Below are positions 6,308 to 14,826 of a stretch of 40,666 nt of DNA, piece by piece. This DNA is from Olsenella profusa (lineage in GTDB: Bacteria; Actinomycetota; Coriobacteriia; Coriobacteriales; Atopobiaceae). The position numbers were made by a program, and so were the translations under genes. Within the stretch, counting starts at the first letter, position 1, and every line of letters starts with the position of its first letter. Under the pieces are notes generated by a model. The model did no database searches and was not told the DNA's origin. It saw only the letters and a list, made by a program, of their open reading frames with translations. Location: contig NZ_JACSNQ010000017.1 in NCBI RefSeq assembly GCF_016900315.1, forward strand, positions 1 through 40,666, written 5' to 3'.

Positions 6308-8449
6308 ATGGATTCTCTTGATAGCACCCTCTATCTGAGCAACGACGACCTCTTCCTGTTTGCCCGCGGCGAGTGGTATCGAAGCTACGAGAAGATGGGC
6401 GCGCACCCCGCCGTCACCGACGACGGAACGCACGGCTTCCACTTTGCCGTCTGGGCGCCCCGCGTCCAGAGCGTGCACCTGATCGGCGACTTCAACGGCT
6501 GGGACGAGACGGCCACTCCGCTCACGGAGACCGAGACCGGCGGCATCTGGGAGGGCTTCGTCCCGGGCATCCAGGAAGGCGAGCTCTACAAGTACCTCAT
6601 CACCACCACCAAGGGCGAGAAGCTCTACAAGGCGGACCCCTACGGCTACTACGCCGAGGTCGCGCCCGGCACCGCCTCGCGCACCTTTGACATCGAGGGC
6701 TACGCGTGGGGGGACGGCGCCTACATGAAGCAGCGCGCCAAGGCCAACGTGTTCAAGGAGCGCCTTAACATCTTCGAGGTGCACCTGGGCAGCTGGCGCC
6801 GCCACGGAGACGAGCCCCAGGGTGAGCCGCGCCCGGACGGCACCTACCCCGGCCCTGGCGACCCGTTCCCCGCGCAGCGCGGCACCTTCTACACCTACGA
6901 CGACCTGGCCGACGAGCTCGTGGCCTACGTCAAGGACATGGGCTACTCCCACGTGGAGATCATGCCCGTCAACGAGCACCCCTTTGACGGCTCCTGGGGC
7001 TACCAGCCCACCGGCTACTACGCCGCCACGGCCCGCTACGGCAACCCCAAGCAGTTCATGCACTTCGTTGACGCCTGCCACGAGGCCGGCATCGGCGTGA
7101 TTCTGGACTGGGTGCCCGGCGGCTTCTGCGCCAACGCCGAGGGCCTCGCCACCTTCAACGGCGAGATGCTCTACGAGCACAAGATCCATCCCAACTGGAA
7201 CACCCACCAGTTCGACTACTCCCGCGGCGAGGTCCGCAGCTTCCTAGTGTCCAACGCCTTGTTCTGGGCCGAGCTCTTCCACGCAGACGGCCTGCGCATG
7301 GACGGCGTCTCCAGCATGCTCTACATGAACTTCGGCATCGACGACCCGGGCCAGAAGCGCTTCAACGAGAAGGGCACCGAGGAGGACCTCGACGCCTCGG
7401 CGTTCATCCGCCAGACCAACACCGCGATGGGCAAGTTCTACCCCGACGTCATGATGATCGCCGAGGAGTCCACCGCCTGGCCGCTCGTGACCTACCCGCC
7501 CGAGGACGGCGGCCTCGGCTTCCACTTCAAGTGGGACATGGGCTGGATGAACGACACCCTGCACTACATGCAGACGGACTTCCCGTGGCGCCCGGGCAAC
7601 CACCGCATGCTCACGTTCTCCACGATGTACCAGTTCAACGAGAACTTCATCCTGCCGCTCTCGCACGACGAGGTGGTCAACGGCAAGTGCTCGCTCATCA
7701 CGCGCATGCCCGGTGACTACTGGAGGCAGTTCGCCGGCATGAGGGCGCTCGCCTTCTACCAGATGACGCACTCCGGCGGCAAGCTCAACTTCATGGGCAA
7801 CGAGATTGCGCAGTTCATCGAGTGGCGCTACTACGAGGGAATCCAGTACTTCCTCGCGGAGCAGTACGAGACCCACCGCCACCAGCAGCAGTTCGTCCGC
7901 GCGCTCAACCGCTTCTACAACGAGCACCCCGCGCTCTGGCAGCGCGCCTTCGAGTCCGACGGCTTCGAGTGGATCGACGCGGACAACGCCGAGCAGTCCA
8001 TCATCACGTTCATCCGCAGGGGAGACAAGCCCGGCGACGAGCTCGTCATCCTCATCAACTTCGACGTCAACGCCCGCGAGGACTTCCGCATGGGCGTGCC
8101 GGAGTGGGGCGTCTACGAGGAGCTCTTCAACTCCGACGACGAGTCCTTCGGCGGCTCCGGCGTCATCAACGCCGGCAAGCTCAAGTGCCAGGACGAGCCC
8201 TGGAACGGCCGCGAGCAGTCCATCGTGGTGCGCGTGCCCCCGCTGGGCGGCATGATCCTCAAGAAGACCGGCACCCTGCGCCGCCCGGCCAAGAAGACCG
8301 CCGCCGCCAAGAAGCCGGCTGCCAAGAAGGCCTCCGGCGAGAAGGGCGCCGCCAAGCCGGCCGCCAAAAGGACGGCGGCCAAGAAGGGCGGCGCAAAGGG
8401 AGCGTCAGCCAAGAAGTCCACCACAAAGAAGCCCTCCCCCGAGGAGTAA
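6308..8449 (+). CDS. glgB: 1,4-alpha-glucan branching enzyme with Lys/Ala-rich C-terminal tail
   Basis: 713 residues. It makes the alpha-1,6 branches of glycogen. A CBM48 domain (about residues 25-115, FAVWAPRVQSVHLIGDFNGWD) precedes a GH13 barrel. Catalytic features are GVILDWVPGGF, the nucleophile Asp in GLRMDGVSSMLYM (about 332), the acid Glu in MIAEEST (about 386) and the His-Asp of LSHDEVVNGK. The extra N-terminal domain of long branching enzymes is missing. After residue 650 the enzyme body ends and a 60-residue tail of repeated AAKK/PAKK-type motifs with about 18 Lys follows, like a histone H1 tail; this is unusual for GlgB. GAGGAG at 6297-6302 supports ATG 6308. It is the first gene of a six-gene glycogen operon. 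The tail could bind nucleic acid, polyphosphate or the granule; that part is speculation. Confidence 0.96.
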   Translation: MDSLDSTLYLSNDDLFLFARGEWYRSYEKMGAHPAVTDDGTHGFHFAVWAPRVQSVHLIGDFNGWDETATPLTETETGGIWEGFVPGIQEGELYKYLITTTKGEKLYKADPYGYYAEVAPGTASRTFDIEGYAWGDGAYMKQRAKANVFKERLNIFEVHLGSWRRHGDEPQGEPRPDGTYPGPGDPFPAQRGTFYTYDDLADELVAYVKDMGYSHVEIMPVNEHPFDGSWGYQPTGYYAATARYGNPKQFMHFVDACHEAGIGVILDWVPGGFCANAEGLATFNGEMLYEHKIHPNWNTHQFDYSRGEVRSFLVSNALFWAELFHADGLRMDGVSSMLYMNFGIDDPGQKRFNEKGTEEDLDASAFIRQTNTAMGKFYPDVMMIAEESTAWPLVTYPPEDGGLGFHFKWDMGWMNDTLHYMQTDFPWRPGNHRMLTFSTMYQFNENFILPLSHDEVVNGKCSLITRMPGDYWRQFAGMRALAFYQMTHSGGKLNFMGNEIAQFIEWRYYEGIQYFLAEQYETHRHQQQFVRALNRFYNEHPALWQRAFESDGFEWIDADNAEQSIITFIRRGDKPGDELVILINFDVNAREDFRMGVPEWGVYEELFNSDDESFGGSGVINAGKLKCQDEPWNGREQSIVVRVPPLGGMILKKTGTLRRPAKKTAAAKKPAAKKASGEKGAAKPAAKRTAAKKGGAKGASAKKSTTKKPSPEE

Positions 8450-8456
8450 GCTAGAG

Positions 8457-8480
8457 CGGGGCCGTCTCCGGGCGGCCCCG
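8457..8480 (+). promoter_or_regulatory. Intra-operon RNA hairpin between glgB and glgP
   Basis: Perfect 8-bp stem CGGGGCCG/CGGCCCCG with an 8-nt loop, starting 8 bp after the glgB stop and without a T run. More likely an RNA-processing or stability element, or a partial terminator, than a full stop, since glgP follows on the same strand. Confidence 0.55.
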
Positions 8481-8568
8481 ACACGGGTCCGGGAACAACG
8501 CGACAGCCGGGCCCCGCGCGGCGAGCCGCGTGCCCCCGAGTTCTTGTCGCCCGAGCTGAGGAGCAGTT

Positions 8569-11001
8569 TTGACGTACAACAAGATCTTTGAGAACAAGCA
8601 GGACTTCGTCGAGCAGTACCGTGAGGCCTGCCTCGCCCGCTACGGCACCCCCTTCGAGGAGCTGCCCGCACAGGAGCGTTACTATGCGCTCGCCGAGCTC
8701 ATCGCCACCAAGGGCCGTGCGATCTTCCCCGAGTCCCACCCCAAGGACGCCAAGAAGGTCTACTACTTCTCGCTCGAGTTCCTGATCGGCCCGCTGCTTG
8801 ACAACTACCTCATCAACTTCGGCATCCGCGACATGGTGGCCGACGGCATCAAGTCCATGGGCTCCAGCCTCGAGGAGATCTGCCGCCAGGAGGTCGACCC
8901 GGGTCTCGGCAACGGTGGCCTCGGCCGTCTTGCCGCGTGCTTCCTCGACTCCATGGCCCACGAGGGCATCGCCGGCTACGGCAACGGCATGCGCTACCGC
9001 TACGGCCTCTTCCGTCAGTACATCGAGGGCGGCCGTCAGGTCGAGCGCACCGACAACTGGCTCGCCAACGGCTTCCCCTGGGAGACCCGCAAGGACGGCA
9101 GCTCCGTGCTCGTGCGCTTTGGTGGCCAGGTCGTCCGCCACGAGGAGGACGGCAGGTTCTGGTTCACCCAGGAGGGCGGCGACATCGTCCGCGCCGTGCC
9201 GTATGACGTGCCCATCGTCGGCTTTGGCGGCAACGTCGTGAACAAGCTGCGCCTGTGGTCGGCCGAGCCCTACACCGAGGACTTCGACCTCGACGCCTTC
9301 AACGCGGGCGACTACGCGCGCGCCAACAAGTTCCGCTCCGACGTCGAGGCCATCTCCACGATCCTCTACCCCAACGACGCCGGCGAGCACGGCCGCATGC
9401 TCCGTCTGAAGCAGGAGTACCTCTTCGTCTCGGCGGGCCTGCAGACCATCCTGCGCACCTACGAGCGCGACTTCGGCCCGGACTGGGAGCACCTCGGCGA
9501 CCACGTGTGCGTCCACACCAACGACACGCACCCCGCCATGTGCGGCCCGGAGCTCATGCGCCTGCTCGTTGACGAGAAGGGCGTGGACTTCGACCTCGCC
9601 TACAAGGTGGCCAAGGAGACCATCTCCTTCACCAACCACACCGTCATGCCCGAGGCGCTCGAGAAGTGGCCGATCAACACCTTCCGCGCCCTGCTGCCGC
9701 GCCTCTACATGATCGTCGAGGAGGTCGACCGCCGCTACCGTGACAGCCTGGCCAACCACCTCTCGCCCAACGACGGCAACTGGACCGACGTCCTGTCCAA
9801 GACGGCAATCCTCTGGGACGGCCAGGTCCGCATGGCCAACCTCTCGATCATCTTCTCCCACTCGGTCAACGGCGTCTCCGCGCTGCACACCCAGATCCTC
9901 AAGGACTCCGTGTTCCACGAGTTCTACGAGCTTGTTCCGCAGCGCTTCAACAACAAGACCAACGGCGTCTCCCACCGTCGCTTCCTCTGCGAGGCCAACC
10001 CGCCCTACGCCAAGCTCATCACCAACGCCATCGGCGACGGCTGGCTCAACGACGCCATGGAGCTCGAGAAGCTCGTCCCCTTTGAGCAGGACGCCAGCTT
10101 CCTGGAGGGCATGGAGGCCGCCAAGCGCGCCGACAAGGAGCGCCTTGCCGCCTACGTCAAGGAGACCTCCGGCGTCGACCTTGACTGCAACATGGTCTTT
10201 GACGTGCAGGTCAAGCGCTTCCACGCCTACAAGCGCCAGCTGCTCAACGTCTTCAAGGTGCTCGACGTCTACAACCGCATCCTTGCTGACCCGAACTACA
10301 GCCCGCGTCCCACGGCCTTCATCTTCTCCGGCAAGGCGGCGCAGAGCTACACCTTCGCCAAGGAGGTCATCCGTCTCATCAACTCGGTGGCCGACGTCAT
10401 CAACAACGACGAGCGCGTGAACGACAAGATTCGCGTGGCCTTCGTGCCCAACTTCGCCGTCTCCAACGCGCAGCTCATCTACTCCGCCGCCGAGATCTCC
10501 GAGCAGATCAGCGTGGCCGGCGCCGAGGCCTCCGGCACCTCCAACATGAAGCTCATGATGAACGCGGCCATCACCCTGGGCACGCTCGACGGTTCCAACG
10601 TGGAGATCTCCGAGCTCGTCGGCCCCGAGAACATCAAGATCTTCGGCCTGCACGCCGACGAGGTCGAGGCCCTGCGCGCCAGCGGCCGCTACTACGCCTG
10701 GGACCAGTACAACGCCGACCGCGACCGCCTCGGCCGCATCGTGGACATGCTCACCGACGGCGCCCTCGCGCGCCTCTCGGGCAACTTCGACAGCATCCAC
10801 GACTACCTCATGGTCGACAACGATCCGGACCTCGTGCTGCGCGACTTCCACGCCTACGTCCAGGCCTGGGACGAGCTCACCGGCGCCTACGCGGACCGCG
10901 CCGCGTGGAACAAGGCGGCGCTCCACAATACCGCCAAGGCCGGATATTTCTCTTCTGACCGAACGATTCGTGAGTACATGGCCGATATCTGGCACATTTA
11001 A
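8569..11001 (+). CDS. glgP: Glycogen/maltodextrin phosphorylase (GT35)
   Basis: 810 residues, a normal length. It releases glucose-1-phosphate from the non-reducing ends of glycogen or maltodextrin, using pyridoxal phosphate. The PLP-binding signature EASGTSNMKLMMNAAITLG is present, with the Schiff-base Lys at about 661. Other family blocks are ALAELIATKGRAIFP-YYFSLEFLIGPLL near the N-terminus, DPGLGNGGLGRLAACFLDS, and VHTNDTHPAM. The start is TTG 8569 with GAGGAGC just upstream; there is no nearby ATG in frame. It lies 119 bp after glgB. The C-terminal end (FSSDRTIREYMADIWHI) matches the usual phosphorylase end. Codon bias is strong, suggesting high expression. Confidence 0.96.
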   Translation: MTYNKIFENKQDFVEQYREACLARYGTPFEELPAQERYYALAELIATKGRAIFPESHPKDAKKVYYFSLEFLIGPLLDNYLINFGIRDMVADGIKSMGSSLEEICRQEVDPGLGNGGLGRLAACFLDSMAHEGIAGYGNGMRYRYGLFRQYIEGGRQVERTDNWLANGFPWETRKDGSSVLVRFGGQVVRHEEDGRFWFTQEGGDIVRAVPYDVPIVGFGGNVVNKLRLWSAEPYTEDFDLDAFNAGDYARANKFRSDVEAISTILYPNDAGEHGRMLRLKQEYLFVSAGLQTILRTYERDFGPDWEHLGDHVCVHTNDTHPAMCGPELMRLLVDEKGVDFDLAYKVAKETISFTNHTVMPEALEKWPINTFRALLPRLYMIVEEVDRRYRDSLANHLSPNDGNWTDVLSKTAILWDGQVRMANLSIIFSHSVNGVSALHTQILKDSVFHEFYELVPQRFNNKTNGVSHRRFLCEANPPYAKLITNAIGDGWLNDAMELEKLVPFEQDASFLEGMEAAKRADKERLAAYVKETSGVDLDCNMVFDVQVKRFHAYKRQLLNVFKVLDVYNRILADPNYSPRPTAFIFSGKAAQSYTFAKEVIRLINSVADVINNDERVNDKIRVAFVPNFAVSNAQLIYSAAEISEQISVAGAEASGTSNMKLMMNAAITLGTLDGSNVEISELVGPENIKIFGLHADEVEALRASGRYYAWDQYNADRDRLGRIVDMLTDGALARLSGNFDSIHDYLMVDNDPDLVLRDFHAYVQAWDELTGAYADRAAWNKAALHNTAKAGYFSSDRTIREYMADIWHI

Positions 11002-11058
11002 GGATATGTGTTGGGGGCTTTCGCTCCCGCGTGATGGGTTGTCGAAAGGAGTGGGGGT

Positions 11059-12207
11059 ATGAGCAAGAAAGAGTGCATCGCAATGCTCCTGGCAGGAGGA
11101 CAGGGCAGCAGGCTCGGCGCGCTGACGAGCAACGTCGCAAAGCCGGCCGTGTCGTTTGGCGGCAAGTTCCGCATCATCGACTTCGCGCTGTCCAACTGCG
11201 CTAACTCGGGCATCACGACGGTCGGCGTGCTGACGCAGTATCGTCCGTACCTGCTGCACAGCTACATCGGGACCGGTGAGGCCTGGAACCTCGACGAGCG
11301 CGGGGGCGGCGTCTCCATCCTGCCGCCGTTTGCCACGCAGACGGGCGGCGCCTGGTACGAGGGCACGGCCGACGCCGTGACCCAGAACATCGGCTACATC
11401 GAGCAGAACGACCCCGAGTACGTCCTCATCCTCTCCGGCGACCAGCTCTACCGCATGGACTATGACGACATGCTCGAGAGCCACAAGAAGAACAACGCCG
11501 ACCTCACGATCGCCGTCATGCCGGTGGCGTGGGAGGAGGCCTCCCGCTTCGGCATCCTGACCGCCGACCCCGACGGCCGCATCACCAAGTTCACCGAGAA
11601 GCCCAAGAAGCCCGATTCAAACCTCGCCTCCATGGGCATCTACATCTTCAACGCCGACCTTCTCGTCGAGACCCTCAAGGAGGACGCGCTCGACCAGACC
11701 TCCGAGCACGACTTCGGCGGCAACATCATCCCGAAGCTTCTCGAGGACGGCAAGCGCCTCTACACCTACGAGTTCAGGGGCTTCTGGCGCGACGTCGGCA
11801 CCATCTCCAGCTACCACGAGACGAGCATGGACCTGCTCGGGCCCAACCCGGCGTTCGACATCTTCAGCACCGAGTTCCCGATCATGTCCAACGCCTCCAC
11901 GCGCCCGCCCGCGTTCGTGGGCAAGGACGGCAACATTGACGACTGCCTCGTCGCCAACGGCTGCCAGGTCTACGGCACGGCAAAGCACTCGATCCTCTCG
12001 ACGGACGCCTACGTCGGCGAGCGTGCCACGGTCATCGACTCCGTGCTGCTGCCCGGCTCGGTGGTCAAGGACGGCGCCCAGGTCGTCCGTGCCATCCTCG
12101 GCGAGAACTCCGTGGTCGAGGAGAACGTCAGCGTCGGCAGCGTCGACACCACCAAGGACACCGCCGTCATCGGCAACGACGTTGTCGTCGGGAAGGGGGA
12201 GAACTAG
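11059..12207 (+). CDS. glgC: Glucose-1-phosphate adenylyltransferase, catalytic subunit
   Basis: 382 residues. It forms ADP-glucose from glucose-1-phosphate and ATP, the committed step of glycogen synthesis. The nucleotidyltransferase motif [13 protein letters not shown] is intact (about residues 12-24), followed by [42 protein letters not shown] and [20 protein letters not shown]. The C-terminal 100 residues are a left-handed beta-helix of hexapeptide repeats. AAAGGAG at 11045-11051 supports ATG 11059. It is followed after 2 bp by glgD; in Firmicutes GlgC and GlgD form a mixed tetramer, which I expect here too. Confidence 0.96.
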   Translation: MSKKECIAMLLAGGQGSRLGALTSNVAKPAVSFGGKFRIIDFALSNCANSGITTVGVLTQYRPYLLHSYIGTGEAWNLDERGGGVSILPPFATQTGGAWYEGTADAVTQNIGYIEQNDPEYVLILSGDQLYRMDYDDMLESHKKNNADLTIAVMPVAWEEASRFGILTADPDGRITKFTEKPKKPDSNLASMGIYIFNADLLVETLKEDALDQTSEHDFGGNIIPKLLEDGKRLYTYEFRGFWRDVGTISSYHETSMDLLGPNPAFDIFSTEFPIMSNASTRPPAFVGKDGNIDDCLVANGCQVYGTAKHSILSTDAYVGERATVIDSVLLPGSVVKDGAQVVRAILGENSVVEENVSVGSVDTTKDTAVIGNDVVVGKGEN

Positions 12208-12209
12208 TC

Positions 12210-13304
12210 ATGGAGAAGGTCATTGGCCTGATTACCTGCAACTACTCCGCCAAGGAGTCCAGTGCACTCACCGAGAACCGCCCGGTGGCCTCGCTGCCGT
12301 ACTTCGGGCGCTACCGTCTCGTTGACTTTGCCCTGTCCAATCTCGTCAACTGCGGCATCCGCACTGTGGGCATGGTCATGCCGTACAACTACCGCTCGAT
12401 CATCGACCACGTGGGCTCCGGCAAGGACTGGGACCTCGACCGTAAGAACGGCGGCCTGTTCATCCTGCCCGGCTCCGCCTTTGGCACCTCCCGCACCGGC
12501 GCGCGCTTCCTGCTGCGCGACCTCGTGCACAACAAGGCCTACTTCACGCGCTCCACGGCCGACGCCGTGATCTGCTCCACGGCCAACTTCGTCTACAACG
12601 TCGACCTCAACCAGGTCTACGACGCCCACAAGGCCTCCGGCGCCGACATCACCGTCCTCACCAAGACGGCCGCCGAGAAGGATCCGGACGTCACGGCGTT
12701 CGACGTGGTCGATGGCCGCGTCCAGGGCGTCCACCACGGCACCGCCTTCGGCGACACGATGTTCCTGGACTGCTTCGTCATCAACCGCCAGCTGCTGCTG
12801 GACATGTTCGACTGGTACGCCCCGACCGACTACCTCGACCTCTTCGAGGCCATGGCCGGTGACTTCGGCCGCGTCAACGTGCAGGCCTACAACTTCGACG
12901 GCTACGTGGCGCCGATCTTCAACAAGCGCGCCTACTACCGCGCCAACATGGACCTGCTCGACCCGCACATCACCGCCGAGCTCTTCACGGCCGACCGCTC
13001 CATCAAGACCAAGACGCACGACACGCCGCCCGCCAAGTTCGAGGTCGGCAGCCACGTCTGCAACTCCGCCGTCGCCTCCGGCGACCGCATCTACGGCAGC
13101 GTGAACGACTCCATCCTCGGCCGCAACGTCATCGTCGAGGCCGGCGCCACCGTGCGCAACTCCATCGTGATGCAGGGCTGCGTCGTCAAGAGCGGCGCCC
13201 GCGTTGAGAACGCCATCGTCGACCGCGGCAACGTGGTGCCCGCCGGCACCGAGCTGCGCGGCACGCCCGAGGACGTCCTCATCAAGGAAAAGGCCCACGA
13301 GTAA
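12210..13304 (+). CDS. glgD: ADP-glucose pyrophosphorylase regulatory subunit GlgD
   Basis: 364 residues, homologous to GlgC along its length but without the GGxGxRL nucleotide-binding loop: the N-terminus reads ITCNYSAKESSALTENRPVASLPYFGRYRLVDFALSNLVN. The C-terminal hexapeptide beta-helix is kept (NSILGRNVIVEAGATVRNSIVMQGCVVKSG). In low-GC Gram-positives GlgD is catalytically weak and modulates GlgC. It starts 2 bp after the glgC stop, with GGGGGAGAA as a ribosome site inside the glgC end, so the pair is made together. A GlgC/GlgD pair in a GC-rich genome is one reason for my Coriobacteriia guess. Confidence 0.93.
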   Translation: MEKVIGLITCNYSAKESSALTENRPVASLPYFGRYRLVDFALSNLVNCGIRTVGMVMPYNYRSIIDHVGSGKDWDLDRKNGGLFILPGSAFGTSRTGARFLLRDLVHNKAYFTRSTADAVICSTANFVYNVDLNQVYDAHKASGADITVLTKTAAEKDPDVTAFDVVDGRVQGVHHGTAFGDTMFLDCFVINRQLLLDMFDWYAPTDYLDLFEAMAGDFGRVNVQAYNFDGYVAPIFNKRAYYRANMDLLDPHITAELFTADRSIKTKTHDTPPAKFEVGSHVCNSAVASGDRIYGSVNDSILGRNVIVEAGATVRNSIVMQGCVVKSGARVENAIVDRGNVVPAGTELRGTPEDVLIKEKAHE

Positions 13305-13323
13305 GCAAAGAGGGAGAGTCACC

Positions 13324-14823
13324 GTGCCAACGAACGCCAAGCGCAGGAAGTTGAGGGTGCTCTTCGCGTCCTCCGAGGCCGTCCCGTTTGCCAAGACGGG
13401 CGGCCTGGGGGACGTCGCCGGCTCGCTCCCCCGCGCGCTCAAGCACGCCGGCGCACGCGCCGCCGTGATCATGCCGAAGTACGCAACCATCCCGCAGGAG
13501 TACCGTGACCAGATGAAGCACGTCGCGGACTTCTACGTGCCGCTTGCCTGGCGCAACGAGTACTGCGGCATCGAGAAGCTCACCCTGCAGGACCTGGACT
13601 TCTACTTCATCGACAACGAGGCCTACTTCAAGCGTGACGGCCTCTACGGCTACTTTGACGACGGCGAGCGCTTCGCCTTCTTCTCCAAGGCCATCTGCGA
13701 GGCCATCGCCAGGGTGCCGGAGCTCGAGTGCGACGTGCTCCACTGCAACGACTGGCAGACGGCGCTCTGCTGCGTGTTCCTGCGCGAGTTCTACCGCGAG
13801 GTCCCGCAGTGCAACAACGTCAAGACCGTCTTCACCGTGCACAACGTGAAGTTCCAGGGCCAGTACAGCGACCGCATGCTCGAGGAGGTGCTGGGCCTGG
13901 CCAACGTCCCCGCGGCGCGCGACCAGCTCTACTGTGACGCCAACTCGATCAACTTCATGAAGGGCGCGCTCTGCTACGCGGACTACCTCACCACGGTGAG
14001 CCCGAGCTACGCCTACGAGCTGCAGATGCCCTTCTACGGCGAGGGCCTCGACGACATCTTCCGCCGTCGCTGCGACAGCCTGAGCGGCATCCTGAACGGC
14101 ATCGACCAGACCATCTGGAACCCTGCCACCGACCCGATGATCGCGGCCAACTACTCGCCGACCGACCTTGCCAACAAGGCCGAGTGCAAGCGCGCCCTCC
14201 AGGCCGAGCTCGGCCTGCGCCAGGACCCCACGCGCCCGCTCGTGGTCTCCATCGGCCGCCTGACGGACCAGAAGGGCCTCGGCCTGGTGCGCTACTCGAT
14301 GGACCGCCTCATGCAGCGCGGCGTCCAGGTTGCCATCCTCGGCACCGGCGACAAGGACCACGAGGACGCCTTCCGCTACTTCGACGCCAAGTACGGCGAC
14401 ATGATGTGCGCGCGCATCGCGTTTGACAACGCGCTCTCGCACCGCATGTACGCCGGCGGCGACCTCCTCCTCATGCCGTCCGAGTTCGAGCCCTGCGGCC
14501 TCTCCCAGATGATCGCCATGCGCTACGGCACCCTGCCCGTGGTGCGCGAGACGGGCGGCCTGCGCGACTCCGTCGTCCCGTACAACAAGTACACCGACGA
14601 GGGCACGGGCTTCTCGTTTGCCAACATGAACGCCGACGAGATGGCCGACGCCCTCCTCGGCGCGTGCGAGGTCTTCTGGACGGACGCCGACGCCTGGCTC
14701 CAGCTCCAGCTCCAGGCCATGGAGACGGATTTCAGCTGGCGTCGCGCCGCAAACGACTACATGGACATCTATCATGGTCTTCACCCGGAGATCATTCGGT
14801 ACAACAAGCGGAGAGACAGGTAG
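13324..14823 (+). CDS. glgA: Glycogen synthase (ADP-glucose, GT5)
   Basis: 499 residues. It transfers glucose from ADP-glucose to growing alpha-1,4 chains. The GT5 signature FAKTGGLGDVAGSLP lies about residues 22-36. The rest of the GT-B fold shows LHCNDWQTAL, VFTVHNVKFQG, LTTVSPSYAYE, GILNGIDQTIWNP, SIGRLTDQKG and the donor-site block MPSEFEPCGLSQMIAMRYGTLPVVRETGGLRD. I chose GTG 13324 with AGGGAGAG at 13311-13318; a longer frame running back into glgD would be an overlap artefact. It lies 19 bp after glgD and 3 bp before the fusion gene. Confidence 0.95.
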   Translation: MPTNAKRRKLRVLFASSEAVPFAKTGGLGDVAGSLPRALKHAGARAAVIMPKYATIPQEYRDQMKHVADFYVPLAWRNEYCGIEKLTLQDLDFYFIDNEAYFKRDGLYGYFDDGERFAFFSKAICEAIARVPELECDVLHCNDWQTALCCVFLREFYREVPQCNNVKTVFTVHNVKFQGQYSDRMLEEVLGLANVPAARDQLYCDANSINFMKGALCYADYLTTVSPSYAYELQMPFYGEGLDDIFRRRCDSLSGILNGIDQTIWNPATDPMIAANYSPTDLANKAECKRALQAELGLRQDPTRPLVVSIGRLTDQKGLGLVRYSMDRLMQRGVQVAILGTGDKDHEDAFRYFDAKYGDMMCARIAFDNALSHRMYAGGDLLLMPSEFEPCGLSQMIAMRYGTLPVVRETGGLRDSVVPYNKYTDEGTGFSFANMNADEMADALLGACEVFWTDADAWLQLQLQAMETDFSWRRAANDYMDIYHGLHPEIIRYNKRRDR

Positions 14824-14826
14824 CAT

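Noticed and set aside
8113-11484. Long minus-strand open frame (over 1100 codons) opposite glgP/glgC
   Set aside because: It is a shadow of strong codon bias in GC-rich genes. The predicted protein is Val/Leu/Gly/Asp-biased with no family motif, while the plus strand encodes unmistakable GlgP and GlgC.
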